From Proteus columbae (GTDB taxonomy: Bacteria > Pseudomonadota > Gammaproteobacteria > Enterobacterales > Enterobacteriaceae): a DNA stretch of 64,000 nt. The stretch lies in the NCBI RefSeq assembly GCF_002777965.1, contig NZ_NGVR01000029.1, forward strand, positions 1 to 64,000, read 5' to 3'. Below are positions 61,955-64,000 of this stretch, piece after piece. Both the position numbers and the translations under genes were made by a program. The notes under the pieces were generated by a model. It saw only the letters and a program-made list of their open reading frames with translations. It was not told the origin of the DNA and searched no databases. How positions within the stretch are numbered: position 1 is the stretch's first letter; each line of letters opens with the position of its first letter.

Positions 61955-64000
61955 CGTATAGAGACTAGATAGATATCAAATTACAAAGTTATTTCAAAAG
62001 AGAATATGAATATTGATAAAAGTTATAAAGAATATAACTTTGTAATTTTTAAGTAATAGAACTGTATATATCAAGCTGTTGTGTCGTCGATTATGTTTAT
62101 TCTACCTGCCACATGTTGTTGTCTGTTCTTAGTAAACCATTCACTTTTGTCTACCTAAGCCTCAAATTATTAAGGTCATCAACATAATACTTAATTCTAA
62201 AACTCACTTCTCTGATGAGAATAATGAGATTTTAGTTATGCGTTACGTATTATTACTGATATATAGAAATAAAGTATTTTATTTATGTAATTATTATTTT
62301 TGTAACTATTACTTTATGGAATAAAAAATAGAAAAATGTATTCAAAAAAAACTAATTAAAGTGAGCAATAGGGTGGAATATATTCATTTTCGTTTTAATA
62401 AAAACAAACATTTTTACCTAAATTGATTAATGTACAATTATTTATATTGTGGTAAACCCGTATATTATGAGTTATGAATGAAAAATGCTGAACCGCATTT
62501 GGGTATATTTTGCGTGATTTCTCATCTTTATTAATCGTTCTTTTTAGACCGATTTGATTTATCTCTGTTTATTTTGTTTTTAATAAATAAAAAAAACTAA
62601 AATCAAGTAAGCGATTGCTACCCATGGTTTACTTATTAAATGAGGTACTTAGGAGTATTGTAGGACAAAAAGTCGTTATTAAGGGGCTTAGAGTAGTATA
62701 GAATTTTGGGTGAAAATCGATGTTTTCCATTGATTATATTGGATTTTTTTTTAATACCTAAATTATACTCTCAAATTATTTCAATGTATTTGGCGAAAAT
62801 TTTATCAATATTTTCTGTCGCATTTAATTTAAGTTTCATTTTTTGAGTAATGTTTTTAATTTAATCAAATTAGACTGCCAAAAAATGGGAAAGAATTCAG
62901 GAAAATGGTGAGTTTAGACCGCTACAGTAAAGCTGATGAATTGCTGTGGTATGTTGTTTGTAATCACTAATCAATGATGAATGAAAATCTTTTGAAAAAT
63001 TGTAGGATTTTTTGTAAAGGTCATGTAGAGAAATTGATACCAATAAGTAATCTTATAATAAGAGTAGAAAAACCACACCACTCTTTCCATTCAATAAAAT
63101 AATAATTTCAAAATTATATGGTTTATAACTTTGTCAAGGATGTAAATCTTACTTATTACAGAAGGAGAATTATCTTAGTATGAAATAGATGTGTCATTGG
63201 CATTTTCTGTGAAAATATATATAAAGGATAATTGTGATACTGACCTTTTTCGATTTACCAAAAAAGATAAAAACAACTATAAGAGGAGCACTAAGTTAAA
63301 AAATTGTCGGTATAAAAGGGTGAACAATCATTTCATAAAAAACGATGTAACTCATTTCAATAGAACTGAAAGCAATACACGAAGTATTTGTATTCACACT
63401 GTGAATAATCTCAATTATTACTTTTGAAAAATATGGTTACAATATTTTTCAAAACCTTCCTTTTCCAAAAATTTAGAACATTTTTGAGGTATAGAATACT
63501 AAGCACTGTTATTGTTTTTTAAGATTAATCTAATAAATGAGATATAAGTCTTGATTATTTAGATACACCAATATTTTTATTAGGTTTTGATAGAGAAGAA
63601 AAGTCTTTTTAAACGCAAAATTACTCATAAAAAGGGTAATAAAATGAGTCAAATTAGTGGTTAGAATAGAGGAATATTTAGAGATATATTTTTGCGCTTT
63701 AAGTAAAGATATACCGATATTTGAATCCTTATACTCTCCTAAGCCTGTCAACATCAACTTTTGTTAAGTAATGGTGTTGCTACGAAGTCAGCACTTTTGG
63801 TTCTGTAATGCCTTGAGACTTGTGCTAGCTAGGTTGAAAGAAAGAGGCTAACCGCATGATAAAAGGAAAAGTGAAACAATGTTCATCATTTGTGAGAGTA
63901 AAACAAATTGCTGTTGGAGGTGGTTTTGGGGCTAAAAGGTAACATTTGATATTTTTTAGTTTACGCTGGTGCTAATAGAATAATCAATAAGATGTTATTT
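61955..64000. other. 2-kb AT-rich region without recognisable genes
   Basis: No frame here has a recognisable domain with a good start. Frames at 63191-63427 and 63530-63757 look random. It may be a long regulatory region of a gene to the right of the window, or decayed sequence. Confidence 0.6.
63856..63942 (+). CDS. possible 28-aa small basic protein
   Basis: The frame starts MIKGKVKQCSSFVRVKQ and ends VGGGFGAKR, with AGAGG 8 nt before the ATG. Its base composition is less AT-biased than its surroundings. It has no known relative that I can name. Confidence 0.25.
   Translation: MIKGKVKQCSSFVRVKQIAVGGGFGAKR

Noticed and set aside
63191..63427. 78-codon frame
   Set aside because: It has a GTG start without a clear ribosome site and an Asn/Lys-rich composition like random AT-rich sequence.
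63530..63757. 75-codon minus-strand frame
   Set aside because: No domain, no good start, and composition as expected of the AT-rich background.

Overview
The window is an AT-rich enterobacterial chromosome segment. Many genes match E. coli or Salmonella counterparts at the protein level: ybdG, hdeD, lpxL-mdtG, ttrRSBCA, bssS-pyrC, ylaC, cspC/E, dsrB and mgtC. Low GC, a D-amino-acid transaminase, AzlCD, a YadA-type adhesin and a tailocin next to tRNA-Thr suggest Proteus or a close relative in Morganellaceae. This is an inference from gene content, since no search was run.

Region 1 (1-15.6 kb) is a compact contractile-tail cluster beside the 3' end of tRNA-Thr(TGT). In order it holds a small orphan gene, a LexA/S24-type CI repressor, a divergent lambda/82-type Q antiterminator, a late promoter followed by two terminators, a lysis cassette (holin, endolysin, nested Rz/Rz1), then tail terminator, sheath, tube, frameshifted chaperone, tape measure, hub, plug, spike, wedge, J-like, DUF2612 and fibre genes. 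There is no integrase, replication, terminase, portal or capsid gene. It reads as an SOS-inducible R-type tailocin run by a stripped-down lambda circuit: CI to Q to antiterminated late operon.

Region 2 (15.6-33.5 kb) carries a Rob-like regulator, a previously unmarked GhoT/OrtT-family small toxin, a DUF924 protein, the dmsABC anaerobic reductase with an FNR-like site, a YbdG mechanosensitive channel, a CRP-palindrome-linked 24-codon gene, a cysteine-rich Ig-like orphan, hdeD, dat, an XRE-cupin regulator divergent from azlCD, and a QseBC-like two-component pair.

Region 3 (33.5-45.3 kb) carries DUF5713 and DUF2798 proteins, an Old Yellow Enzyme, a CatB-like acetyltransferase behind a possible leader-peptide attenuator, a trimeric autotransporter adhesin, a thioesterase, a PhzF protein, a POT peptide transporter, mdtG and lpxL.

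Region 4 (45.3-55.5 kb) is the complete tetrathionate respiration locus (ttrRS divergent from ttrBCA), then a LuxR-type regulator, bssS and pyrC.

Region 5 (55.6-64 kb) has five tRNA-Asn(GTT) genes on the minus strand, two of them inside perfect-looking 437-bp tandem units. An AraC regulator with an MdaB-like quinone reductase lies among them. Then follow ylaC, cspC/E, dsrB and mgtC. The mgtC leader carries several short ORFs, one with a Pro-Pro-Pro run and a strong ribosome site, and hairpins that look like attenuators. The last 2 kb is AT-rich with no recognisable gene.

Two anaerobic reductase systems (dms, ttr), acid and envelope stress genes (hdeD, ybdG, mgtC, lpxL), an adhesin and a tailocin together fit a gut or host-associated enteric bacterium.
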